Assembly: GCA_029891385.1 (NCBI GenBank)
Contig: CM057228.1
Location: forward strand, 64,548,523 to 64,612,522
Length of the DNA: 64,000 bases
Direction: 5' to 3'
DNA from: Erythroxylum novogranatense
Taxonomy: Eukaryota; Streptophyta; Magnoliopsida; Malpighiales; Erythroxylaceae
Shown here: piece by piece, positions 36,255 to 46,832 of the stretch
Position numbering within the stretch: position 1 is the first letter of the stretch
Layout of the letters: each line of letters begins with the position of its first letter
Made by a program: the position numbers and the translations under genes
The notes under the pieces: model-generated
What the model was told of the DNA's origin: nothing
Seen by the model: only the letters and a program-made list of their open reading frames with translations
Database searches by the model: none

Positions 36255-36301
36255 CGCGAAATTATTAATTCACGTTTTCCCTGGGATTACTTTGTGATCA
36301 C

Positions 36302-36307
36302 CACGTG
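36302..36307. promoter_or_regulatory. G-box (CACGTG) upstream of the B-box gene
   Basis: CCACGTGG is a perfect palindrome 395 bp upstream of the start codon. G-boxes bind bZIP and bHLH factors such as HY5 and PIFs in light signalling, which fits a B-box gene. Function here is inferred from position. Confidence 0.5.
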
Positions 36308-36899
36308 GCAAAAGGTGGGCTTTGTAATTGATACTGTGCTGACATGGCGAGCATAACATGCAGTAGGACGATTTTGGCATGGCCAGCCTCATCGCTCGGC
36401 TCGGTTTTCGGTTAAGGGCAAAGAGATGATCACAAACTTATTGTCAAATCATCCCTAAGATCGCGGGAAATTGAAGTGAGTTTGTAGTTTCATTTCTCGA
36501 GATCTCTGGTAAAGTAATGGGTAATGTATTTTTTATTTTGTGGTGAGGAAAGCTTATGACATGGCAAAACATGCCCGCGGATTATAACTTTTCATGCCAA
36601 AACACGCTCGCGTAAAGTTTCAATCTTTCGTCTGCACATTAGCCAATATATTAGTAGTTTTTTTTTTTTTTTTCCTTTTGAAAATAGAAAATGCATTAAT
36701 TAAAACCAAAAAATCAAACGAGTACAATGATAACTCATCGAAGACCCGCTAGAAAGTAAACAAAGAGCAACCATACAAGAGAACTGAATGCTACTGCAGA
36801 ATCACAATTCTAGGATACGAAGCCAAATATTGCATATAATCCTCACTTGGCTGTTTAGGAAGCTAGAACTGATAAAGTAGACCATTTAAGGCACAACTT

Positions 36900-37270
36900 T
36901 CCATCTCAAAATTAAGATAAGAAGTCTTGTGGGTTGGGACTTAGATCTGTTGCAAGAATGTTTTTCTATTCCTCTCCCTTTCGATATTATGCGTGTCACA
37001 GTTGATTACTAGCCTAAAAACTGCCATGCTTGTGCATGTAAATCTAACTCTCCCTGTCCGGCTAATAAAGGTAGACTAACAATTTTTTGGATAATTATTC
37101 TGCATGGCTGCCAGATTTTCAACTAAGCTAGGGCATTCATGAAACAAATTGCTTACACTTTCATGTTCTAGACAATAAAGCTTGCAAGAAGAATTGTTAG
37201 AAGAGGTCCCTTTAACTTGTCTGCGGTACTTCAATTTTTCTTTAGTTGATTGAATATAATATAAACTCAA
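36900..37270 (-). pseudogene. LINE ORF2 C-terminal part (zf-RVT-like)
   Basis: The minus-strand frame 37270-37076 includes KEKLKYRRQ and SCKLYCLEHESVSNLFHEC, resembling the zinc-binding region that follows reverse transcriptase in plant LINE ORF2 proteins. An extra residue disturbs the first Cys pair, and the usual His is Asn. Further downstream, after stops, a NIERERNRKTF segment resembles the conserved WRERNxR motif. The frame is broken. Confidence 0.6.
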
Positions 37271-37344
37271 TTAAAATAATATACAAATAGTTAAAAGTAT
37301 ACTGAGTTATAAAAATCTGCATTGGTAAAACATGTAAAATATGT

Positions 37345-39020
37345 TGTCCTAATGACTTTCGACCAATCTCTTGACGTTCATTGATTTATATGATGATCTC
37401 TGGCTCAAAAGAGTACTACCAAGTTTGGTAGATTTCTCTCACTATGCTTACATTCCTAACAGGCACATTGGAAATAACATGGTAATTGCATTAAAACAGG
37501 AGGAATGCTAGTAAGAATTGTGCAATTATGCTAAATTTTCAAAAGGCCTATAACAAGGTGGATTGGAATTCAATCCTCAATTTGCCAAAAACTTTTGGAT
37601 TCCCTTGTATCTTTATTGATTGGATTTATTAATGCATCTAAACTGTATCTTACAAAATTTTGGTGAATGGTCAAGCTTCTCTTCCTATTTAAGTTGCTAA
37701 GGATTGTTGAGGAAGTTTTATATCAAGTAATAAAACTCTCAATACTCGCAAGTATAAGAATTGTATTTTATAGTATAAGAGATTATCATTCCTAGAAGGA
37801 TTATGCAATAACTAACAATTTGAATCTAACTTTGTTCAACGTAACACAAAATTGATTTGAATAAATTAAATAATGAATATAAAAAAATCATAAAATGAAA
37901 CAATCAAACAATTAATAAGTGAGCTACCAATAATGTCACAAAGTAAATCTAGAATATTTCCTAATTTGAATTTATAATTCCATGAACATGTCTAACATTA
38001 ACGAAATCAAATTACACATCAAGGATAACAAAAGAAACAAAAAAAGAAAAGAGAAAAAAATGTTTAACACCTTGATCTAGAATCCTAGAATTTCCTGATA
38101 TTGTTCTTTACCTCTCCACTTTGATTGACTTTGATTCAATGGTTGTTGCATTTTTTTTGCGTTTTTGTTGTTCTTAAATAGTTTTTTTACGTTTTTAGGA
38201 TTCTTTCTAGGATTTTCCCACTTAATTTGGTTTCAAATACAGTCTCAAAATGTCAAAAGACAAAAAACCTCTGGCACGATTACGCCCTTGGAGACACGAC
38301 TATTCTCTTGCTATTTCACTCTTTAGCACGATCATGCTTCTTGAGGCACGATTATGTCACCTTCAAACTTCCACCATCTTGTTCATTCTCCAATTTCCTG
38401 ATTTCTAATACTCACAAACACATCAAACATCTTTTGAAACATAAAATTAAGACTAATTCTTGCTCTAAATCAAACAAACACTTAGAATACATAAAAACAC
38501 TAACAATAACGTAATTATAAGCCTATACATATGATAATCATCTAAGAAATATTCAAACCACACTTAGACAAAACATAATATAATCTACACTTATCAAATG
38601 TAACAAAGGTGATCCTATTTCACCTTACCTATTTGCATTGATTTCTATAGTACTTACTAGGTTGATTAAAAGAACTACTTTAAGGATCTTCAGCTTTAAA
38701 TTCCATGCAAAATGTAAGAAACTCAACATAATCAACCTCATTTTTGCTGATGACATTTTTATCTTTACCAAAACTAATATAAAATCCATTAATCTTATCT
38801 TCGAGGTGTGTAATATATTCACTTCCTTATTTAGTTTGTCCATAAACTATTAAAAATCTAGCTTTCATCTCTCAACTAGTGCTTCTTAGTTAACTAAGGG
38901 TTGATGTCACTAGTTTCAAAATTGCTCAACTTCCTTTTACATACCTTATTGTTCCTATCTCTTCCGTAAGACCAACATTTATGGATTTCAAGCCCCTTAT
39001 TATTAGTATTAAGAATACAA
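37345..39020 (+). pseudogene. LINE ORF2 reverse-transcriptase fragments (inverted part)
   Basis: Plus-strand frames give DFRPIS, then LKRVLPSLVDFSHYAYIPNR and HIGNNM, then FQKAYNKVDWNSILN, FGFPCIFIDWI and ILVNGQ. After the solo LTR come KGDPISPYLFALIS, the catalytic FADD at 38743-38754 and FKPLI. These are in the order of LINE reverse transcriptase. Stops and frameshifts are frequent, so no active enzyme is made. The 889-bp solo LTR at 37708-38596 interrupts the GDP-containing motif. Confidence 0.7.
37708..38596 (-). mobile_element. Solo LTR (probably Tat/Ogre-like) inside the LINE
   Basis: The 889-bp segment has TG...CA ends (minus strand TGATAAGTG... to ...TTCCTCA). It is flanked by ATTGT (37703-37707) and AATGT (38597-38601), a 5-bp duplication with one difference. 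Removing it rejoins the LINE reading frame. Repeated GGCACGATTA-type motifs at 38270-38360 resemble those in the Athila/Tat LTR at 39023-40304. Confidence 0.65.
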
Positions 39021-39022
39021 CT

Positions 39023-40304
39023 TAAATAGTTGTAAGTTGTATGATGTTTTAGTAGGCATTTTAGTATGTTTTTAGTTGTAAATTAATTAATTCATGCATG
39101 TTTAGGGTTAGAATTGTGTTAGTTGGTTAGATATTTGTGTTTTAAGCGTTTTATGGATTGGAGCAGAATATTGAGCTTTAATATTTTGTGTTTGAGGTGC
39201 CTTGATGTATTTGTTAGTATTTCAAATCAAATATCGAAGAATGGAGATTAAAGGAAACCTGGAGCAAGAAACAAGGCCACAATTGTGGCCCATCTTCCAC
39301 GATCATGACTAAAGCTTGGTAGGTCTACCACAATCATGATAGAGAGCAAAATTAAGTGCCAAGATCATGGCACTATAGACCACAATCGTTGCCTGCACGA
39401 TAGCAGACAAAGAGCGATTTCTAAAATTTCACTTTTTTAGGGATATTTTGGAACTTTTAGGCCCAAGTAGACACTAATGTTTACCCTAAAAGGAAAAGAG
39501 ATAAATAAAAGAGAAAGAATCCTATGGGAGCTCCAATTTATGCCACTTTGGGAAAACTCCAAGAAGAAAGAAGAAGAAGAAGAGACAGAAGAGGAAGAAG
39601 AGGAGAGACAAGCGGACTTCTATTGTTGCTGCTTTCCTAAGCCATCCTGATCCCGGCCAAGTGACATTTTCTTTTCGTTCATCTTTGTTATTTTTTTTTT
39701 TGAATGTTTAACATGGATATGATGATGTTAATGGATTTGGGATTGATGATGATGTTCTAAGTTTTCTTTAGGGATTCAAACTTGATTCAAAGTTAATCAA
39801 GTTGTTTTGTGTTAATTCATTTAGCTGCTGTGATTATTCATTGTAACTTCATGCTTTAGTAATAAATCGAGAGAGTGAACCGAATGTAAAATGATTAGGT
39901 TGGTTAATGAGAGTTAAATAACCTGATAGACCATACAAATAATCAAATTGGTAATCATATGAAGAGAGATCTCGTGTGAGACCCGATTATTTATTAGAAA
40001 GTTTAAGAACTGATTAAGATGTGGATTGATTATTAATCGAGAGATGGCAATTTTAGTAACTTGACTTAATTAGGGTTTATTAGTTAGGGCTTAGTGATTA
40101 TAACTCGAGAAAGAGTAATCCTCTCTTCAATAATCTAGAATCGACACCACATTAACACGAAAGTGATTTTCCGTTGTGAATTTAGTGGTGTTCAATATTT
40201 GATTTCTTTTGTTAATTTTACATATTAGTTTTCTGTCAATCATCTTCACGTGTTTACTTTTCTGTTTAATTTTTATTTTTATTTTAATAATTATTTAAGC
40301 CTTA
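39023..40304 (+). repeat. 5' LTR of the Athila/Tat element, left part
   Basis: The first ~120 bp align with 63879-64000 at roughly nine bases in ten by eye. Decayed palindromes such as CACAATTGTGG and CCACGATCATG occur at 39280-39400, and a purine-rich stretch lies at 39555-39612. The LTR resumes after the chromovirus at 51240. Confidence 0.75.
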
Positions 40305-43275
40305 TGTTGGGCCCCGAAAATTTTTTTCGTTTATTTAATTGATTATTTATTGATTTATTTGCTATTCTTGCTTTAATTGTTTTAATTATGTGTTTATGTA
40401 GATATATATTTTTATTGAGTCTTGGAATTAGCAAGTATGATTGGGATTAGAAGTTAGAATTTAAATGAAGGCTTGGACTTAATATTGGAAAGTATGGGCT
40501 TTAGAATTTAAGTGGTTAAGTGTAGTGGGCTTGTGAGGAGGAGGAGAGCCCAAAGCCTTGTAAGTTATAAGGAGAGCTTTAAGGAGTATCAAAACTATGT
40601 AGTTTTGATGAGGGATTTAAAGATGAGAATAAAAGAGTTAAATGAATAAAAGTAAGAAGGAGAAGAAGAGAGAGTGTCGTAGACTTAAACGAAAGAAGAG
40701 AAGCAAAACGTGAGTGAAGGAAAAAGAAGAGCTTTCGGCCAAGAAGAAGAGGGAGAGTCGTAGGAGGCTTGGAGGAAAGAAGAAAGAAGAGGAAAAAGAG
40801 GAGAAAACTACTTGTGAGAGGTAAGTTCCATCTTTGCTTAAGCTAGGTTTAAGAATGGTGTAGGATGGAAGTTAGGGTTTATGTAGAGATTGAAGAAAGA
40901 TAGAGACAAAGGTGAGATCTATGGATTTTAGGGACTTTTAAGCTAAGGTTATGGTTATTTTAGCTTAAATGTCCTATGGATAGGTTAGGTTTAAAGTTTT
41001 TTTTCATCTTTGCTTGATTTATGAATATTATGACTTTCTTTTAAAATGTATTTATTGAATGAAGTATGATTTAATTGAAGGAACTCAAGAAAATCCCACT
41101 CAAGACAAGGAGGAAGGGAAATCTTGAATTCGGATATCGACGATAGGTGGGTAACATTTTTATAGTTGTTGTGTAATGGGCAAATGCCCTATGTGTGCTA
41201 TCTTTGTTAATTGTGAGTATATTAAAAGTGTATTTCCCTTGATTTGAAAGAAAAGAACGAAACTATGATGATTTGATACAATGAAAGAAGCAAAAAATGC
41301 TATTTTTGTGTTTGAATATGTGAGCGTAAATTAGTTGTGATTGGGCAAGAGAGAACCTATATCGTTAGTCACGTGCACGTTGACCTCCCCTAGCCTTCTC
41401 CCGGTAGCCCGCTTGTGGCCCACGAGATCCGAAAATAGACTCGTTGTGTTTACGATAAATTTCAGTTTATTCGTTGTGTTTAAGGAACTCTCGAGCCAAT
41501 TGTGTGTGCATTTCATCATTTTGGTATTTATGATGCATAATATGTGCTTTAATTGATAGAAGATTCCATATTATGCCTTATGTGATGATTTTGGTTAATT
41601 TATGATTTGCGTGATGAAGTTGAGTTATTTGGACTTTACATGATAGATTGTTAATGTTTCAGATTTTCTATGTGTTGTATGGCTCGTTGCGCGATGGCTA
41701 TAAACGTGTTAGCCACTGAGCCGTGTTTTGCTCACCCCATTCTCCCTCCTCAGGTGCAAATTCTAGTTGATCGCGGGACCTTGCAAGGCATCGGTCTTAA
41801 CTCCAAGAATCCTAGATACTTTTGTATTAAGTTAGTAACTAGCTTTTGGATGGCTTTATAAGCATATCAAGCATTAAGCATCTCATATTCTGTATTTTGT
41901 ACTTAATTTTGATGAATATGTTGATATGTAACTAACGCTGCGTATGAATTCTTGTATGATTGGTAGATGTGAATGAGAGCTCTAGTACTCTCTAGTATCA
42001 TGTGAAATTGTTGATTTTCGATCTGCATATGGCCTTGAAAGAGTATGTGTATGAGTATTTTAATTATTGAGTTGCTATTGAGTTTTTGACTTTGGGAGAA
42101 CTCGCTGGAAACTTGCTATGGTTTATGTGCTTTTGTAGTGAGCTGTAGAGCTCTCCCAGGATGTTTTATGAGCTATTTATGATGTGTTAAATTGGTAGGT
42201 GTGAGTCGTTAGAATTAAATGCAGGTGCTGTCTATATGCCAGATTATCAGGTAGAGCTTTGAGTCCACTTTTGACCCTTATGGAGTTGGAATATAGGTCG
42301 GTAATCTTCATGAAAGTTGTAGATAATTATTTTACCTTTCCATAGACACTAAGTTTGTTAAAATTGGAGTTCTGGGTCAAAAGTTATGGTGTTTGTAAGT
42401 TCTGGTACTGTTTAGGAGGAGCTAGTCGATTGGCCTTTGAGTAAATTTTTGTTTCCCTTAGTGGCCGAGCTTGTCTTTGAGTCCTTCTTGAAAAATGTAG
42501 ATTTTTCTCTTAGCTTTCCAACGAATCAAACCGTGTCTAATTTGAAGCTCGGAGTCAAAAGTTATGAAGGTTAGAAGTTAGTTAGGTCGGGCTGCAGGAC
42601 GGGTCGCCCAGACGCTCGTGGGCGAGCGAGTGCTGGTCGCTCGCCCATGCCGAGCGTCCGCGCGTTTGGGGTCTGTCTTTGGCCGACTGACCCCTCTTCC
42701 TTATTTTGGTCATAACTATTTATGTAGACCTCCGATTGATCCCATTTTCGAAGCGGTGAATTTCTAAAACATTTTTCTATCTTTCTACACCTGATTTACC
42801 AGTATTTCTTTTATATTGAAAAAGGTGGTTTGAAACAAAGTGTGGAGGTCGGCTGATCAAGTCTGAACATACTTTACTAATTTTGAGATATCCGGAGTTA
42901 TAAAGCTCGAATCAAGAAGATTCTTATTTTATATTAAACTAGAGACATAAACCTACAAGTTTTATGAAGGAATCGATCAGAAATTTAGCCTCTAAAGTTT
43001 TCAAATGCTGACATGAATTCGGTTGAGAGTTAGTTTTCACTGTTTTCTTTAAGATAGTATTTTAACCATAACTCCTTCATTTCTAATCCAAATTGAGCGT
43101 TTTCAGTGGCGTTGGAATCGTGTGATCATGAGAAACAATTTTATTAAAAATTAAATCCCAAATTTTCTATTAAAAGTTTCCCTATTTGTGATTGGTATGT
43201 TGTCGGTTTTGGGTCTTCTATGCTTGTGTGCTTCCGAATGTTGGGCCTCAGAGACGGGGTCTCCGAGGACCAACA
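40305..43275 (+). repeat. 5' LTR of the chromovirus
   Basis: 2,971 bp, from TGTTGGGCCCCG to GAGGACCAACA. It holds a purine-rich region (40640-40815), a donor-like GAGAGGTAAGT near 40815-40825, module anchors at 42308 and 42486, and a GC-rich island at 42592-42673 with a perfect 10-bp stem (42620-42629 with 42637-42646). Its end carries nine bases absent from the 3' LTR. Confidence 0.92.
42592..42673 (+). repeat. GC-rich palindromic island, 5' LTR copy
   Basis: GGGCGAGCGA pairs with TCGCTCGCCC across a 7-base loop. The block is followed by the box with CCTCCGATTGATCCCATT seen beside the islands of other LTRs. The 3' LTR copy (50514-50641) is 55 bp longer. Confidence 0.8.
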
Positions 43276-43280
43276 TTGTT

Positions 43281-43292
43281 TGGTATCAGAGC
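43281..43292 (+). other. Primer-binding site of the chromovirus
   Basis: TGGTATCAGAGC lies five bases after the 5' LTR and is complementary to the 3' end of initiator methionine tRNA. Confidence 0.9.
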
Positions 43293-43469
43293 TTAGGTTT
43301 CACTCCTAGGCTTAGGATGCATAGTAGGGAAATTATTTTGTTATGTGATTAAATGTTGCATTATGAATTGATTGTTTGTATTAAGTGACATGCATATCAT
43401 GCATCCATATAGGAGCTAAATTTAAAAAGGATTGTAGCTAATCATTAATATTTTCATTGAAGGAGTAAG

Positions 43470-44735
43470 ATGCCACCTCGTAGAAGGACACGAGGAGTTC
43501 TGCAAGGTTCAATTGCACCTGACTCTACACCGAGAGAGGAGAGCACGGATGAGTCCGTAGCCGAGGGAGTGGCCCCAGCTGAGACTTCTCGAGGGCAGAG
43601 TAGTGAGCCCCTCCGATCTCAGACTCAGCCGTCGCCTAGTCAGTCTGAGCAAGTGCCTGCTCTAGACCCGAGACTCTTCCAGGCATTTACTTAATCCTTT
43701 GTTCAGGCTATGGGTCAAATGCCCCAGGCTTCTGGTTCGGGCCCAGCTAAAAAGGGGAGACAGTTTGACAAGTTGAGAAAGTACGGAGCGGTGGACTTCT
43801 ACGGGACCACGGATCCTGAGGAAGCTGAGACATGGTTGAGGAAGACCGAGAGGGTCTTGGATCAAATGGAGTGTGAGGATGATGAGAGAGTGGTCTATAC
43901 TGTCAGCTTACTTCAGGGTGATGCCTTGCATTGGTGGGAGACGGTGCCGGGGAGTCAGATGAGACCAGTAGGGTTGGTATGGGAAGACTTCCTGGCTGTT
44001 TATAGGAAGAAATATCTATCTGAGGTGTATATTCAGCAGAAGCAGAGGGAGTTTCTGAGTCTCACCCAGAGATAGATGACAGTTGCTGAGTATGAGCGCC
44101 GGTTTACTCAGTTGTCGAGGTATGCTTCAGAGCTGATGTTCAGTGAGGCTGCCAAGTGCCGCAAGTTTGAGTCGGGCCTACATTTAGCTATCAGAGAGAA
44201 GGTGGTAGTACAGAACTTTGGCGATTTTCAGCAGCTGGTTGAAGCGACTCTGAGGGTTGAGAACATTGAAAACATTAAGAGTGCTGTTAGCAGGAAAAGA
44301 AAGGGAAAAGAGCAGTTCAGGAGGGGAGGTGGTACTTCTATACCTGAGAGAAGTGTCAGAACCTTTCCTGTGCAATCTGAGGAGAGGAGCAGCGGTGGGA
44401 GCCGACCGAGACCCATGAGGACTTCTACTGTTTCTCACCAAGCCTCAACGGTGGGCGAAAGTAGAAGGGGAGATGGGGATAGGCCACCTATTCCTAAGTG
44501 TGAGCACTGTGGGAGGCATCATAGAGGAGAATGTTACCGAGTAACAAGAGCATGCTTTAATTGTGGGCAGAAGGGACACTTGGCCAAAGAGTGTCCTAAG
44601 CCGGACAGAAGAGAGGGATCACAGATGCAAGCTTCTAGGAGGACAGAGGCAGTGGGACAGAAGGTTGTGACTGAAGTGGGTAGCTCTGGAGTACCTAAGA
44701 GAACTTACCCTCCAGACAGATCCAGGGGGCAAGCT
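43470..44735 (+). pseudogene. Chromovirus gag (capsid and zinc knuckle), broken by stops
   Basis: The frame opens at ATG 43470 with MPPRRRTRG. The central capsid region contains AETWLRKTERVLDQM and LLQGDALHWWETV, as in plant retrotransposon gag proteins. One CCHC zinc knuckle, CFNCGQKGHLAKEC, is encoded at 44553-44594. The frame is interrupted by TAA at 43692-43694 and TAG at 44073-44075 but continues in the same phase after each. Gag would package element RNA into particles; this copy cannot make a full protein. Confidence 0.9.
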
Positions 44736-46832
44736 CCAGTTAGAGTTTTCGCAATGACTCGAGAGGAGGCAGAGGCAGAGACAGCTTCAAAAGTGGTAAC
44801 GGGTATGGTAAAATTATTTGATGATGATATTCTTGCTTTAATTGATCCGAGTTCTACCCATTCCTTTGTGTCTTCGAGTAGGACTGTGCATAGGAGGAGT
44901 CTGAGCCCATTGGATACTCCTTTGATGGTGAGTACTCTGATCGGCCAGTATATTATTATCAGTTAAGTGTATAGAGACTGTGAGATAGGGATTAGTGGAG
45001 GAAAATTTGTGGTGGACTTGATGCCCTTGAAGATGGGAGGATTGGATGTGATCCTAGGTATGGATACCTTAGAGAAGTATCATGCCAACTTATACTGCAA
45101 GCAGAAGACAGTGGTATTCGAGCTAGAGGATGGTAGAAAAGTGGTATTCATGGGAGATAGAAAAGTCAGCCTGTCTTGGATTGTTTCAGCGATGACAGTA
45201 GAGAGAATGATGAGTAAGGGGTGTGAAGCATTTTTGGCCTATGTGTTAGACACGGAGGCAAATAGAGGGAGGTTAGAAGACATTTCTGTAGTCAGGGAAT
45301 TCTCGGATGTCTTTCCCGAGGAATTGCCAGGATTACCTCTGCCTAGGGAAATCGAGTTTCCTGTTGAGCTTCTTCCAGGTACTATGCCGATTTCAATTCT
45401 TCCTTACCGAATGGCTCCGGCGGAATTGAAGGAGCTTAAGGAGCAATTGGAGGATCTATTAGAGAAGGGTTATATTAGGCCGAGCTCTTCACCTTGGGGA
45501 GCTCCGGTTCTCTTTGTGAAGAAGAAAGATGGGTTGTTGTGGATGTGTGTGGATTATAGGAAGCTGAATCAGGCCACCATTAAGAACAGATATCCGCTCC
45601 CGCGCATAGATGATTTGTTTGATCAATTGCAAGGGGCGAGAGTCTTTTCCAAGATAGATTTGAGATCAGGTTATCATCAGTTGAGGATTAAGGAGACCGA
45701 TGTGTCAAAGACTGCTTTTAGGACGCGGTATGGCCACTTTGAGTTTTTGGTTATGCCTTTCGGGTTAACGAATGCTCCTGCAGTCTTTATGGATTTGATG
45801 AATAGAGTATTCAAGTCTTTCCTAGACCAATTTATCATTGTCTTTATTGATGATATATTGGTCTATTCTAAGAGTGATAAGGAGCACGAAGATCATTTGA
45901 GGGTTGCTTTGGAGACTTTGAGAAAGAACGAGTTGTATGCCAAGTTCGACAAGTGCGAATTTTGGTTAAGAGAAGTGGTATTTCTTGGGCATGTGATTTC
46001 AGAGCATGGAGTGCATGTGGATCCACAAAAGATAGAAGCTGTGGTTAAGTGGGAAGCGCCTAAGAATGTAGCTGAAGTGAGAAGTTTCTTGGGATTAGCT
46101 GGATATTACAGGAGGTTTGTGGAGGGCTTTTCTTTGATAGCTGCTCCACTTTCCAAATTGACGAGAAAGAATCAGAAGTTTGAGTGGACTGAGGAGTGCC
46201 AGAGTAGTTTTGAGGAACTGAAGAGTAGGCTTACTACTGCACCGATTTTGACATTACCTTATGGTGATGATGGATACATTGTTTACAGTGATGCTTCTAG
46301 GAAGGGTTTAGGGTGTGTATTGATGCAAGGAGAGAAAGTGATTGCCTATGCTTCTAGGCAATTGAAGCCTTATGAAATGAATTACCCTATTCATGACTTG
46401 GAATTGGCTGCTATTATTTTTGCATTGAAGATTTGGAGACACTACTTGTATGGAGTTACTACTAAGGTATTTACAGACCACAAGAGTCTTAAGTACTTGT
46501 TGACTCAGAAAGAGTTGAATTTGAGACAAAGACGATGGTTAGAGTTGTTGAAGGATTATGACTTGATGATAGACTACCATCCGGGGAAAGCTAATGTGGT
46601 AGCCGATGCTTTGAGTAGAAAGTCCACTATGGCACATGTGGAAACAGTGTATCTTCCTTTACTGAAGGATTTAGCCAGACTTGATGTGATGTTGAGACAA
46701 GTTGAACCTGATTGTATTTTGGAAAATTTCAGAGTGAGACCAGTGTTAAAGGGGAAGATTAAAGAATTGCAAGAACAGGATGAGTACTTGAGTAAGCTTA
46801 GAGAAGAGGTAAAGAATGGTAAACCTTCCTAA
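44736..46832 (+). pseudogene. Chromovirus protease, reverse transcriptase and RNase H
   Basis: This continues the gag frame. The protease active-site region reads LIDPSSTHSF (Asp codon 44844-44846), with Ser where the family has Gly. A TAA at 44964-44966 interrupts the protease. From 44967 the frame is open to 46832: reverse transcriptase with [29 protein letters not shown] and the catalytic FIDD (45843-45854), then RNase H with YSDAS (Asp 46289-46291), LELAAI and [10 protein letters not shown], ending ADALSRK plus a linker. TAA at 46830-46832 stops it. Reverse transcriptase and RNase H motifs are intact. Confidence 0.92.

Larger units (their letters stand above)
35908..36656 (-). other. Leader and promoter region of the B-box gene
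   Basis: These ~750 bp lie between the start codon and the poly(T) end of the LINE. No other gene is present. A TATA-like site and a G-box are listed separately. An E2F-like GCGGGAAA lies near 36464. A leader intron cannot be excluded. Confidence 0.5.
36657..39022 (-). mobile_element. LINE (L1-type) insertion with inverted 5' part, split by a solo LTR
   Basis: A 16-base poly(T) at 36658-36673 is the poly(A) tail of a minus-strand LINE. The minus strand then encodes the ORF2 C-terminal zinc region (36900-37270), whereas from about 37345 the plus strand encodes upstream ORF2 reverse-transcriptase sequence. This arrangement, with the 3' part in one orientation and the 5' part inverted next to it, is the signature of twin-primed integration. 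A solo LTR sits at 37708-38596, and an Athila/Tat element interrupts the LINE at 39023. Confidence 0.65.

Noticed and set aside
38227..38514. 95-codon plus-strand open frame between the two halves of the LINE
   Set aside because: It lies entirely within the solo LTR at 37708-38596 and shows no domain.
41331..41861. Open frames repeated at 41331-41861 and 49130-49774
   Set aside because: They are the same LTR sequence in the 5' and 3' LTRs of the chromovirus, with no domain.
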